64,000 bases of DNA from Aaosphaeria pasadenensis (GCA_022813625.1 JAKLMB010000027.1:372001-436000), one strand, 5' to 3'; counted from the stretch's first letter, positions 33,701 to 46,426 are shown. The notes: generated by a model from the letters alone, not told the origin. A program made the numbers and translations.

Positions 33701-34657
33701 GAACTCTTCGGTTGAAGATCCGATTAATTCACCAACACGTACACGAAAGAGACGATTAACCCTCGCCGACGAGCTTGCCGAGCTCCCGGCCTCTTCACCC
33801 CTTCGAACGACACGTGTGTTGGGAACTACATCTGCAAAATTGACCTATCTCATGGAGATGGTTTTAAAGCATCACACCGAAGAGAAGATCATCATATTCT
33901 ATGATGGGGAGTGAGTACTTCAGAAATCCTATTTAAACCCCTTCACATCACTGATTACGAGCTTAGCAACGCCGCGTTCTACATAGCACAGTTCCTGGAA
34001 ATGCTATACATCAACCATCGCATATACGCTAGAACCCTAGATAACACCACGCGATCGCACTATGTCTCCCTTTTCAACGAGGACCCGGATATTCGCGTTC
34101 TATTAATTGATGTCGCGTGTGGTGCTCTTGGCCTTAATCTAAATGCGGCGAGCGTTGTTTTAATCGTAAATCCTATCAATCGTCCAGAGATTGAAGCACA
34201 AGCAATTAAACGAGCTCATAGAATTGGACAAACAAGGGAAGTTCTTGTGGAGACCTTGGTCCTGGAAGGAACTATCGAGGAAGCAATCTTTAACCAGGCT
34301 AAGAACATGTCTAGAAATGAGCACCTAGAAGCAAAGACGCTCGAAGACAACGACAAGATCGTCAACATCATCCAGAACGCCCAGGCCCTTCATGTGAAGC
34401 CAGATGAGGTCGATGGCGTTGCCCAATACGCGCTCTTCAAAGCACCGCAACAAGTCTTTGGGCGCGCAGGCCGCCACAAATATCAGAAGTATGGTCAAAC
34501 AGGCGCAGATTTGAAATTACAAGATCCCTCGAGAACAAAGCGGGCGAGAACGAAGAACACATCACCTAAGTCAACATTGGAATTAAGGGATCCGCCTCCT
34601 CAGAACAATCAAGGCGATGTTGCACCAGCAGTTAGCATTTTCGGGAATCCCACATAA
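30776..34657 (+). CDS. Large SNF2-family ATPase/helicase, no RING finger seen
   Basis: Exons are 30776-31726, 31776-33910 and 33967-34657, giving 1258 aa. The Walker A motif ETMGLGKTI spans residues 316-323, GTLVIVP is motif Ia, DEGH (562-565) is motif II and VVSGTPAKN motif III. The second RecA lobe has EKIIIFYDGD, VACGALGLNL and the arginine-finger motif RAHRIGQT near 1111. Such proteins move along or remodel DNA or nucleosomes; the wide gap between lobes (about 300 residues) recalls the Rad5/Rad16/SHPRH group. However, no C3HC4 RING is present, so ubiquitin-ligase activity is not supported. A CxC-x10-CxC element lies between motifs Ia and II. A nuclear-type basic, Pro-rich segment is at about 935-1000. 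The N-terminal about 60 residues are Ser/Thr-rich and disordered. Confidence 0.9.
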
Positions 34658-36227
34658 GTTAATCTTATTATCATTCTGTAGACATCGCGGGTGGGCTATA
34701 TACAAGGAATTATTGTTTCCCTTTGAGAAATTGACGGCGGTACTGGTAGCCTTAGGCCAGGTTGTCATTCTAGATCTCTTGCGACTGTGTGCGCATGTCA
34801 GCATGATGCCTAATTGTGTAACAATAAAACTTCCAAAAAGATCATCTATTGCACTTTCTGGGCTTGTCTGATTATGAAAACGAGTTCATAGATTTATCAT
34901 CATTTACGAGGTATGTTCCTAACAAGGTGACGAGAAGGCAAGGACGATCTGTAACAAGCACAGTCAGCGTTGACGTTTTGAATCGTGGACCCAATAGCAA
35001 GAGGGTTGAGTTATGTTACTACATTGTTGCGCCACAGATTTAAGAAAGGAATACTCCGTAGACATGCTGGAGGTACACAGTACAGTATCCATAGTAATTA
35101 ACAACTGAGAGTTATGACTCGTGGGTTATGGTGATTTAAATGGGTAAATTATTCGGTGCATGATGCATTAAAATCAACACATTGCATGTTAGTTTTCTTC
35201 GATCTCTGATCATTATCGATCTGTTAATTCCTCATATGGTCCTATCTTAACTTAGGTCGTTCAAGTCGTTCATCGTTCCAAGATTTCATATGTGGTTACA
35301 ACAGCCGGCAAAGTCGGCAGCTGTGCGATTCCTGCAGTAGGCGTCGAGGCGTCGCACGCGGCTCGGCAGAACGATTTGGCAACGTACGCAATGTCCACGA
35401 CGTCGCCTTGTAGAATTCGTCGAAACAACGTCAGCAATTGGTTTGGAAATGGGTTCCATTCTTCCGCTACCCGCACACTGTCCGTTTGCAGATTCGCGCC
35501 TTTGGGGATTCATGGATTGATGGAATAGTGGCGGATTATCTGCCCACTGACCCCAATCCCCATGTACGGGCGCGGGCGCGCCCCTGGACTCCCCTCGTCC
35601 CAGCGCGGTCGTCGCAAGTGTTTGACCATGTGTGAACGTCATCGCATTGCGAGTTCTCTTCCGCCAAAAGATTTCAAACCGTAGAAAATGGCTTAGAGCG
35701 CTTGATTTTTCTCTGCTAGGTGAGTGCGATTCATTGGTAAAGTGATACTTACCAACACTTCAAACGACGGTTGGTACAACATTTTGCGAGCTTGCGAAGT
35801 GCACGCGACAGTGCTCCACTTATACCCATTGCAGCAAACGTCAGCAGTTGTGAATTCCTAGCGGAGTCTTATCACTTCAGGATCTGTTCCGATCCCGCAT
35901 CCGCAGTAAGCGTCCGTCATGTTCACTACTAGATCCAGTACATAGATACCATGTGCCAAGTACTGGTCTGAGGCTTGAGGAACCAGTTTTACCCTGGCAT
36001 TCGTCACGCCTATCGTTCCTAGACAAAACACGATTCTACATTCTCGTGTCCTTTGCTGTCTCTGGCAGCCTTCTATAACATGTGCTAGCCGTCAGAAGCT
36101 GCCCTTTCTGTTATCACTCCGTTCATCTTATATGGTGGCACTATTCGTAATCGATTTACCTGGAAAACAAACTTAACGGCATCGATCCCCACTATTGAAA
36201 CATCCAAACTCCAACCATTTGCCCAAG
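34658..36227. other. Gene-poor intergenic region
   Basis: About 1.6 kb with no supported gene. The frames near 35.3-35.6 kb overlap on both strands and lack protein features. The right end is the promoter of the SGNH-like gene. Confidence 0.5.
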
Positions 36228-37544
36228 ATGAAAGCGCCCAATCGCTTGCTGGGCTGCCTTGCAATTTCTATCATCCTCTTCCTGTTCTGCAACTGGCTAC
36301 GGCCAATGTCACACATCCCAGCTGGAATACAAGATGCATGGAAAGAGGGCAACACGTATCGTCTGGTCGTCTTTGGCGACGATTGGTCCGATATTGGGAA
36401 GTATCGAGTTTCTCCACCACCCCTATCAACAATCCGAGACAGGGACCCCGATCGAGGTGATATGTGGACAGAGGCGCTCTGCCGAGAGGTAATTGTACAG
36501 CGTCATCTGCTTCAGGGATATGCACTGACGCAGATTAGCTCAACTGCGGTGCAATTCACAATTATGCCCGGTCGAAGCCCGCAAACATGAACGTCAAGAC
36601 GATTGGCTCTATGGTTGACTCTAACATCCTGGTTAAGGCTTCCGCCGGCGAGAAGAACGGCACATTAGCACTCTTCGACCTCAGTACGCAAGTACAACAA
36701 TTTCTGGACCAAGAAGACAACGGCGGCTTCCTGAGAGGGCGCGTTGGCAGAAGCGAAGGACCGACCATGTTCACCATATTTTTTGGATTCTGGGACTTGT
36801 TGGAGTTTGCATCCTTAGAGAAGCAGGACGCTATTCGCGCGGTTGAAGAGAGCATTGAAGCACTGTTCCGCAATCTCGATCTTCTTGCTGAGCATGCACA
36901 TCACCCTGTCCAAGTTGTCATACCCATGATCATGGACCCGACCTTCCTCCCGGTCTTTCAAGACAGAAGGAATGATTTCACATCTGTGTTTGCGCACTAC
37001 CATCATAAAGCGGTATTTTTGTGGACTGCTTGGAATACTGCCCTGTCTCAAGCTGCGGCGAAGTGGGATCGCGGAGATGCCTACGTCCCAGACACCAACG
37101 ACATCGTTATAAGTCAGGTTCGACAAAAACAACTGCTCTCCAAGCACATACCCGATGGGCCTGGTCTCGACAAACAGGCACCCCTTTTTGACAATGTCGA
37201 ACAGCCGTGTCTGTCCCCGAAGCAGGGGAACGGAGGCGAGGTGCAGGGCGATGATGTCGTCGAGAAGTGCTTTGACCCAACCCGCCATCTCTTTTGGTGA
37301 GTTGGATCCACGCGACAAACGCATTGTCTCAAGCTAATAGGGAATCAATAGGGACAGCATTCACCTCAGCGGCCGTGCCCATCAGCTAATCGGACAAGAT
37401 GCCGCTCGCCTGGTACGCGGTAACATGACGGCCAACAGTGCCACCCGACAACAAGGACTGGACGACGGTCCCTCCGCTGAGAACAAGAAATATAATCAAA
37501 AGAACAGCCCAGGTTTCAATTTGAAATTCCCTCCAGGATATTAA
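36228..37544 (+). CDS. Membrane-anchored SGNH/GDSL-like hydrolase, altered nucleophile block
   Basis: Exons are 36228-36488, 36539-37296 and 37352-37544, giving 403 aa. A type II signal anchor lies at about residues 7-24 (LLGCLAISIILFLFC), so the domain should face the ER lumen or outside. Block I reads VVFGDDWSDIG (G50-D51-D52-W53-S54-D55). The usual GDS nucleophile position is Asp52, with Ser54 two residues later. Block V is intact as D341-S-I-H344 (WDSIHLSGRAHQLI), and TIFFGFWDLLEF resembles the block III GxND region but with W-D in place of N-D. The fold therefore looks SGNH-like, but activity is doubtful or uses a shifted serine. The Asn/Gln-rich C-terminal tail (about 365-403) is unusual. 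Start chosen at ATGAAAGCG, with A at -3. Confidence 0.75.
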
Positions 37545-38067
37545 AAATAGGTCGCAATGGATCATGTTCCACCACTGGGCTGAATAGCAGCCAACGAAGC
37601 GCCGTGCGTCTATCCTCAGCAGGGTTGCATTCCGTGAAGAGGAGTAACACTGTCCTCCCTGATCTTTGAAAGCTTGTTTGTGGTCATTGTGGTCGGTCGT
37701 GTTCATTGTCATTTCCTTGCATGCCTGTCCTTGGAATGTCTCACAGGGTGGGCCACTCACTGTCTTGGCCGCTTTTGGTGGACCCTGGACAAAGAAACGT
37801 CTCGCGAGTATCCGCAGCGACTTGTGGGCATCCACGGATCCGCCGCATTTGTCTGCGACAGACATATTAGCAGATTTTTGCCCGCCTGTGGGACCGATAT
37901 AGACTCCAACAGCTCAGACGCTCGCTCATAATCGCTACAAAGAAGCTGTGGTTTTGTGGGGCTTCCGTGGTACGCACCATCTTTTATTCCTGTTCACGGT
38001 ATAATGAGCCTTTCTTTCAAAGAATACCAACACTAAATCAGCTGCCATCAGATTCATCATCCAAATA
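37545..38067. other. Intergenic region, promoter of the HMG-box gene
   Basis: No supported gene; overlapping frames on both strands show no domain. Confidence 0.5.
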
Positions 38068-40183
38068 ATGTTGGCAAGTCGACAATTACCGCCGCCTGTT
38101 TATCGGCCTCCTCTTCCACTTCCTGTAGCAACCTTCTACAACATCCCAAGAAGGTACGTCAAATCGAATATGCAGGTGAGCGACGACATCGCTCCTGAGG
38201 ACGATCAGAAGCTCCCTCGAACTTTGCGCAAGAGCAGCAGGAATAACGACTCTCGGGCAGCGTCAACATCCGGCCCAATTCGACGTACCAAAGAGGAAGT
38301 TAAGATTCCTGCCTCAAACCCGCAATCGCCTGGAATCAGCAAGAGAAGAGCAACTTTCCTGGACAACGATGGCAACGATATCAGACTCACTGATAGTATG
38401 AGCCCTGACGATTCTCGACCTTTCCCGAGCGCTTCATCGACTACGTCTGGAGAACTATCAGGACACGTGTGTCTCTGCCAGCCTGAACCCAAAATACCCC
38501 GTCCGAGGAATGGTAAGTTGAGAATCTTCTTTATCCCCGCGGTCGGCAGACTGCTTCACTTGTCACCGCAAGGAACAAAGAGTTTCGTCTTTGTTTGCGG
38601 CCAGCATGCCTCAGCCGCTAATTCTTTGTAGCGTTTATCCTTTATCGGCAGCACCACCAACACGCCATCGTCGCCCGCAATCCAGGACTTACCAACCCAG
38701 AGATTTCGAAAATAATCGGAGAGCAGTGGAACTCTGAGAGCGAGAACCAGAAGAAAACCTGGCAAGACCTGGCGCAGGTATGATGCAGCCCCCTCCCTTG
38801 CAATGTCTGCCCCCTGATTCACTTCTGACACCCCTACGTATCTAGGAGGAAAAGGTCAGGCACCAAGAACAGTACCCTGACTATCGCTATCAGCCCCGTC
38901 GACTGGGTAAGGCCGGCTCGATATCATCAACTCTCCCCAACCAGCTCCCCACTGTCGATAAATATCGCTGTCCTAGGTGTGGTGGGCGAAGCATCAAAAC
39001 CCCAACGAGCCCTTTCATCGCGAGCCCGGTAACGAGTCTCCCTCCCCCTGATGCGTCCGAGAACCTCACGCCAACTACTCGTTACTTGCCTATGATGACA
39101 AGTAGCCTAAGCCTGGAGTCACCCGCCCATCGTCGACGCGGGTTCGGGCCATCCGGGCTCAGCAGCATTCAGGTGCCGACCTCTGCGCCGGGTGACCAGA
39201 TTATGTACAGTCCCCTCACGCCTGACTCAAAGCGCAGACGTTACAATTATCCCAATCCTAGCAACGGGAGGAGATCAGAGGGGCAATATTATCAGACTCG
39301 TCACGGATCTCTACCTCCTATCAATCAAATGCGACCCTCACCACCAAATACAGCGACGATGCCTCCTCCACCTAGAACTCCACGGGATCCTCGCAGGGGC
39401 TCTATAGATCTCAATCTACTCGTTCCAAACCATCACGATCAGAGCCGAAGCGTAGAGGCTATGGTGATGAGTGTACCTTATCAGATCAAGGTCAAGGTCC
39501 TCGGCCGGATCACTCCACCACTCAAACAGCCCGGACCCACGAGCCCTGCGCCGCAAGTTCGTGGTGCCATTATTGCGATTGAAGGCGATTGTGCAGCTTC
39601 CATAGAGGAGCTCGCAACTTGGCTACAAGACTGCTTAGAGAAGGAGAACGAATACAGACCGCGGGTTGTTGAGCCTCCTAAGGTCCCCGAAGACGACTCC
39701 GGAGAAGTGGCCTTCGAGGAGTATCTAGATCTCATTAAAACATGGCACGGGCGTAGCCGTGAGATGATTGAGTATATCTCGACCCCTGTCGCGGTGATCA
39801 AGGACGATGAGGCCCAGTCCACGTCGTCTTCTTCTGAAGCTGCGATCCTCCCCGTCGTGATCCTTCCGACCTACCAGCTTCACGCCTCGAACGTCTATAC
39901 TTCACGAATCCCCATTCAGGACGCATATAGTCCGACAGATCACTGGCAGTGGATGGCAACGTTGTGGCGCGGCACTGTTGGGCCAGACCTGACTATCTAC
40001 GTACACAGCGGCGAAAACAAGGAGGGTACACCCACCGGCGCGAAGACTGTCGAGCTGAACGAAGACGTCAGGCTGCTGACGGTAAGGAAAGACAAGGACA
40101 AAGAGATTGATTCGAGCGCCTTGAGGAGAGTTGGCTTTGAGGTAGGGGAGTGGATCCGTACTGTTGGCACAAATGTGGGTTAG
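38068..40183 (+). CDS. HMG-box transcription factor (MATA-HMG type)
   Basis: Exons are 38068-38512, 38632-38777 and 38846-40183, giving 642 aa. The HMG box (about 144-222) begins IPRPRNAFILYRQHHQHA and continues NPGLTNPEISKIIGEQWNSE and EEKVRHQEQYPDYRYQPRR. This is the sequence-specific MATA-HMG class found in mating-type proteins, Ste11 and FMF-1-like regulators rather than the non-specific HMGB type. Both introns fall inside the box. Just after it, KYRCPRCGGRSI forms a CxxC pair. The middle is Ser/Pro-rich with a PPPPRTPRDPRRGS run. The C-terminal part (470-640) is a more ordered, acidic region with QIKVKVLGRITPPLK and LTIYVHSGEN. It is probably nuclear and possibly a regulator of sexual development or stress, by family inference. 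Confidence 0.88.
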
Positions 40184-41187
40184 ATGGTTCTTTCATGTGT
40201 TCAATTATAGGCGCATTTGGTAAATAGGTTGTGCTGGTCTTCTTGTTCCCGATTTTGCGGTGTGTCTTTGATGCAAGAGTTCTTTGTTGTATGAATTTCG
40301 AACAAAGGGGTCAAGGGGGTACACACATAAAGAGATTCTGCTTTAAGCATCAAACAGGCAACCATGGGCATTTAGGCAATCCTAGCATTTTAAAAGTCTT
40401 TGTCGCCAGCTGGCCAAGTCGAAGTGATCTGTACTGCGACTGTGAGACAGCCAACGCATTGCGTACAGCAGGTTGATAGGTGTCATCCCATATACTCGGG
40501 GACCGATTCTTTGTACTCAGTAGTTACCCTACCCCACCGGACCGGACCGCAGTTCACGGTATTCTACATTCCAGTACCATGTCGCACTGCAGTTGCATAC
40601 ATGAATTAGTTGGACTTTTTAGAACAATGGAAATCAGGGGAACGGATGCTGTTTTCATCGTACAAAGTGTGGGGAATAGCAATCGTTGCGGGTTAGTTAG
40701 AGTGGCTAATGATGGGGGCGAGGCGTGGGGTGTGGGTGTGGCTAATAAGCTACTTTCCGAACCTTGGAAAGCCGAAACGTCTCTTTCACATGATGACGAT
40801 GATTCCTCTCTTATCCCAGCGACCGTCACATGCTGGCGGGTGGCCTTCACCCCGTCGCCGCCGCTGCCCCCGAACTACTCATGCCTCAAGCAGGCTTCGC
40901 CAACAGCTGACGGCCTGGTCGTATTTTGGCATCATGAAGGATCCCCGCTGACTCCTCTTCCTACCTCCCCATTCCTCCTCACCCTCTCTTTAGATAGTCC
41001 TACCACAGCCTCACTCGCCCTCTACTTATCGCGTTCAGCTCGCGGATCCCCGACGGATCCGTTGTACCTCTCGTAACGCTGGCTTCATAACCTAAGTCAA
41101 TAAGCCCCAGTGGGGACAACATCTTCTATTCTGACTTAGAGGGTCCCGACACTCCCGGCCTCTGCAACCTTGTAATAATGATCGATC
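40184..41187. other. Intergenic region between HMG-box and HSL-type genes
   Basis: About 1 kb. A 198-codon frame at 40480-41076 has no family signature and is compositionally like a pyrimidine-rich promoter, so it is not annotated as a gene. Confidence 0.5.
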
Positions 41188-43642
41188 ATGTTCTCGGTAG
41201 ACCGTCGGTTCAGTTCAGGAAAATACAGGTACTAGCGGTCGTATCATTTTGGTCCTTCTATCTCTACCGGTACGCATCCACGTGGCATAGGATCCATACA
41301 CGCCCAATCGAACATCCAGATTCCACTAACATTTGAGCAGAGGCGATCGCAATGGTCCACCCTTCCTCCGACGGTTTTCAAACCTTCTCTCGAAGAAACT
41401 CACCGTCTGGCAAACGGTGGTCATAACATTACTGTACCTCTACTCCGCCCGCAATTTCGGAAAGCTTGTCGGGCTCGAATGTCCTGAACCTCTCGCCAAC
41501 CTATATTCTCGGTCGTACTTCCGCGCAACATGGGTTACCACAGCTCTAGATGCAGGTTTCTGGTCTGCCATGAAGATTCGGAACAAAGGATTGCGGGACT
41601 TTCTATCCATGGTCTTCAGCATATACTACATGATATGTGCTGAACAAGCGGACGAGAAAGTACGAAAGATCCGGGCAACGCTGACCGTTGATCATCTACG
41701 CGTCAGTTGGAACAAGGGAACTACACCATATCTGGCAGCTCTTACCAACTTGATGCGCCCGAGACTCATGTGGTATCCACCACGTAGACTAAGAATACCC
41801 AGACCCAAGGAGAGCTCGTACAAAGAACCGGTGCATGCATGGTTGTATTTCAATGGCCCGCTTTCAGAGCTCAAGAAGCATACAAAGATAGTACTAGACA
41901 TTCCGGGTGGTGGTTTCGTCGCTATGGATCCCAGGAACCACGATGATAAGCTCATGGGCTGGGCAGGCAAGTCTGGCCTGCCAGTGCTAAGTTTAGATTA
42001 CAAGAAGGCTCCCGAATTTCCCTACCCGTACGCGCTCAATGAGTGCTACGACGTCTACCACACGATCGTTAGCACGAGAGGGAGATGCATGGGCTTATCT
42101 GGCGAAACAGCGCCCAAGATTGTCATTAGTGGAGACTCGGCCGGTGGAAATCTAGCTGTCGGAACCGTGCTCATGATATTGCAGACAGGTTCTACAGAAG
42201 CAAGGCGATGGCATGGCGAACATGAACTTCCTCCTCCCATCGGGGTAATTCTCATTTACCCAGCACTTGATATGAACATAGGTAACTGGATGACGGACGA
42301 ACAAATGGCTCTGATCCGGGATCGACGAGTTCGGAAAACCAATCGACCCATTCTACGCCACAAAAGCGACGATTATCGACATCTCGCTCCAAATACGCCT
42401 GGGGCATCTTCAGGTGAAGATTCTGATGACGATAACTCGCCCGCGCTCCCCAACGGCGTAGCTCAGTCTCCCACCAGTGTGCGGGTTCTTTCATCCCCCC
42501 AAACGATGATTCGTCTTTCAGCTGCCCATACAGGAAAGGACAATGCTACGCTGCCTAGAATAGACACAGCTCCGAACATGAACGGCAAGCACACGGTCTC
42601 GACCGAGTCTGTGACGGAAACGCCCGAACCCTCAACTCCTGGTTTGAATGGAGAACCTTCTGGTCCCCTTTCTGCCGTTCCCATTACAGCTCCAGCTCAA
42701 CAAGCTACTGCTATCAAAACTCGCTTGGCGATGTCAAGCATGATTTCATACTTCAACGATCGAATTCTCACTCCAGAGATGATGCGCGCCATGATCATTC
42801 TGTACATAGGTCCTCACATCCGACCCGATTTCAGCACTGACTTCCTCCTCTCTCCCTTGCTTGCACCAGAGTCATTACTGGCCAAATTCCCACGAACATG
42901 GATGTTGACTGGAGAGCGCGATCCTCTCGTGGATGATACTGTCATTTTTGCAGGCCGCCTACGGCAAGCAAAGCGAGCCGAATGGGTATTTGGCAAAGAG
43001 ATGGGACTTGACTGGGCACGCGGCGATTTTCGGGAAGAAGACTGGGTAAACGTAGATCTGGTACCAGGGATCAGCCACGGATTCCTTCAGTTCGTTGGCG
43101 TCTTCCCCGAGGGTTGGAAGTATATCCTTCGCTGTAGCAAATGGATGACAGAAGCATTCGAGCTTGCGGAGCGTGATGACGCACACGATGATGAGTTTGC
43201 AAACGACCAGTTACTTACCCCTGCGTATGACTCTGAGCGTCACCGCCATACTGGAGAACGCAGCGATTACTTTGGCTCCGGGACTACTGTCGGCCTCGCT
43301 GAAGCTGTGAATGGACTCAGCAATGGTCGTAGTAGACATCATCATCGCACCGGGACCGCATCCTCTGCAGAAGAAGACAGGCCGCTGGAAATGACGGTGT
43401 TGAGAAACTCTAATACCGGCAAGGGAAAGAGGAGAGTTAGTCCACCTAAACTAGATCTTGGAAAGGTCAATGGAAGTGTGCATAGGGAAAATGGAAGGGG
43501 AAGGGGTAGAGGAAGGGGCAAGAAAGATGGCCGACGCAAGAGTCTAGTCTCGCTTGCAAGTGAAGACGATCTATTGGGTAGAAGGATGAAGGGGTTGACA
43601 GGTAGTCTGATGGGAGAGGTGGAGGGAATAGAGGGCATCTGA
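41188..43642 (+). CDS. HSL-family lipase/esterase with N-terminal membrane segment
   Basis: Proposed exons are 41188-41228 and 41341-43642 (112-bp intron), giving 780 aa. The long frame has no in-frame ATG near its start; the small first exon supplies MFSVDRRFSSGKYR and joins in frame, so the start is inferred. The membrane segment is about 28-45 (TVWQTVVITLLYLYS). The alpha/beta-hydrolase core has the oxyanion motif DIPGGGF, the nucleophile elbow GDSAGG with Ser280, the acid Asp541 (ERDPLVDD) and His593 (GISHGFLQF), a full triad. It resembles hormone-sensitive-lipase or steryl-acetyl-hydrolase (Say1)-like enzymes. Unusual are a disordered Ser/Thr/Pro insert (about 345-470) between elbow and acid, and a basic C-terminal RG-repeat tail (about 735-750). 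Confidence 0.85.
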
Positions 43643-43974
43643 GAAAGGCCTCATTTGGGGCGTACTTGACCTACACATAGGTACATATGCATACATGTAC
43701 ATAGATAGAGGTCGGCATCGTGCAATTGTTTCTTTCAACGACATATGAGGATGGGGTTATCGCACTGGTTCATTCCTGCTGCATAGCGTGGATTATTATA
43801 GTTATAGAAATATGCATACACGGTATATACACACACTCAGCATCACCTCTATCGCTTGGTTGGACGCCCTACTGTAACTTAGCAGAGAAAGACAACATTC
43901 TGGTGAAGAAGCGTGGGGAAGACGAAAAGGCTGTTCAATGTGTATGTGTACATAGACAAGTAACTACCTAACCT

Positions 43975-43990
43975 TACGGAGTACTCCGTA
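43975..43990. promoter_or_regulatory. Perfect palindrome TACGGAGTACTCCGTA
   Basis: A 16-bp perfect inverted repeat containing CGG-N6-CCG, the spacing bound by Ppr1-type Zn2Cys6 factors in yeast. It sits in the intergenic region about 0.33 kb after the HSL-type gene. Copies of the half-site TACTCCGTA are common in filamentous fungi, so it may be a dispersed short repeat rather than an operator. Confidence 0.4.
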
Positions 43991-46426
43991 CATACATGCA
44001 ATGTGTTGTTGGATGCTGTGACGCTGTATCACCTCGGGGAATTGCGAGCGCTGGGTGGCCCCAAAGTCCATCCCTGCCATGCTGCCATGGAAAGGGGACA
44101 GAACAGCAGATGATATGCAGGTACTCGCTCTCGTACAACGGATGCAGTTGCTCTTTACCGCCCTGTTTCCCCACATTAAAAGTCCTTCCGATCCTCAGAA
44201 ATGTTTCCGCTAAATGCTGCTCTTCTTCATCTCCCTTCATACTTTTTGATCGGTGGGCCAGCCATCCTCTCACACTAGGGAAGCTTCAGCTCTCACGCAT
44301 CGTGCCATCCCCGCATCCTCGCCAAAGTCTCCATCTCTGCCAGGCTAAGATTTGCTTTTTCTTCTTGCGTCAAAGTACCTCTCTCTTGCGCGTCGTTATA
44401 TACGTACTCACCATGTCGACCGTTCTTATCAAAGAGCATCCTGATGACATCCGGCTTCAGAATGCTCCTCTCGCCCTTGCTGCGACCAAAAAGTGGGAAT
44501 TCTTGTACGACATGCGATGAAGTCGCGACTTGCGTTCCAAGGCTCTAATTCTTCCGTCATGTTGCAAGACAATTGCTTTTTTGAACTTCATTTAAAAAGA
44601 TGGCAACGATCCAAACCCTGAACCCTTCTTTCTTTCGACAATCTAACGTCGTACCTTGATCCCATATCGCACCCTTTCCATCTTCAAGGATCAACCCCTT
44701 TCTGGATCTCAAAGTACTCATTGCCATCAATAACCCCACCGCGCAGTGTGCCCACGCGGTAGCATCCCAACAGTCAGGAACGAAACCGTGAGGGAGCAAA
44801 AGGGTGCGCGTATGTTTGCACGTACGAACGACATACGTCCGCCGCAGTTTCGCACGCAGATCCAGCCTCGTCCCATCAATTGATCCATCAAGCGCGACAT
44901 ATCTTTCGAGCCGTCTTGTGGCCCAGGCACCTCCACTATCGCCCTCCTCCAGCCGCTCCTCCAAGAATTAACGGCAGTGCACGACGCCCAATCAAAGCTC
45001 AAGGAAGCTTACGCCCGGCTCCATGTGCTACATACTGTATACTCTACATATCTGCGGTCATTGGATTCCCCAGCCGACTCCCGGCAATGCGGGAAACGGA
45101 CCAGTACTGAGGATATGCAAAGAAAGTGAGACGATGAGGTTGGGACGGCCGTGTCCCGATACCGAACACAAGGTTGCCAACAGAAGCCAGGGAATGTGTG
45201 ACCCATGCCTATGGAAGCGGGTCAAGGAATAAATATTGGAGAGATTGTAACCCATATGTTTCTCTGTTGGAAAGCACATCGTGATTTGAATCTGGATATC
45301 GTCCCCCACGAATGGTGTCTGGCCAATCCTATGGCATCGAGAGGTGCTGCTGGCTGGCACCAGATATGACCAGGACGAATTGTCACATCGACGAAGCCTT
45401 CATCAAGAGAGGAACCTGATCTGTGTCTTTGGCTGCGTGTCTCGCGAGGTCGGCGGGCCATGCCACAGCACGTGAACAAGCAATCTGGAGGATAATGCGC
45501 AATCGTGTACAATTCGAACGCCCCATAATCTACAGCCTGCACCGATCCAGGACCATTGTCGATACAATTCCGTTCTAGTACGTCAGTTGATGGTTTCTGC
45601 CCTAGTCCAAAGCCTCAAACAAGTATTCCACTTTCCCGACGCACATCGAGTACACGCAGATGCCAAAGGCAGCAAAAGGAGGATCACATAGCGATTAATG
45701 TTCTGTATATATTTGGATACCCTCGGATTTTCAGAATGCATCTATCACTTTTTTGAATCGATGTCTTATGTTTGTGAGCTAGAATGCAGCGTGAGAGGCA
45801 ACACTCGTAGAGGCCTTACACACAGCAAAACCATGGAATGAAATTATAATAGAATCATGCTGTTCTCTAAGCATCTCTCTGCCCCAGATCTTGCGCTATC
45901 AATTATGTGCTTGTGTACCGCACATCAGAGTACAGGTCTCGCAATTTTATCTAATGTACACAGTAAGTGTCTGGGAGCTTTGGTAGTAACGGAAAGCCTA
46001 CGCGGTACATGGAAACTACGGATTGGCATCGTTTCCGCATCTAGGATGAGTTCCCTATAATGACCTTAAGTACATCGTGTAACCCTTGACTCCTCGATGC
46101 CCAGTCATTTCATTTGGACCCCGGGCCGAGCCACCGTTCCTACCACTTCCCCACAGAATCCACCGCACCTTTTGGGGTAGCTACAACAGATATAAACGCC
46201 ATATCAATCAGTCATTTCGACCAGCTACTTAAGTCTTCCTGTTAGGTAATGCCCTAGTGTAGAATTGAAGATCTCTTTGGAAGCCTAGATGTTGCGAATC
46301 GACGTTGGCGCAAACACTATATATAAATGGCCAAGTACCAGGTTGATTATACCGAGATTGTACCACACTCATATATAATTTTAATGGAATACTTCCCCAC
46401 AAAATCGATAGATGAGTTGATGATCG

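Noticed and set aside
35286..35642. Overlapping frames on both strands in the 34.7-36.2 kb gap
   Set aside because: GC-rich local patch keeps frames open; no protein-like signal.
37386..37865. 159-codon minus-strand frame
   Set aside because: Overlaps the last exon of the SGNH-like gene; antisense shadow.
40480..41076. 198-codon plus-strand frame
   Set aside because: Pyrimidine-rich promoter-like composition, no domain, sits just upstream of the HSL-type gene.
44414..44520. 35-codon ORF with a good leader and TATA-like upstream sequence
   Set aside because: Too short to judge, with no recognisable peptide features and no clear splice donor leading to further exons.
44557..44964. 135-codon minus-strand frame in the gene-poor region
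   Set aside because: No homology recognised and no supporting exon structure; possible but unsupported.
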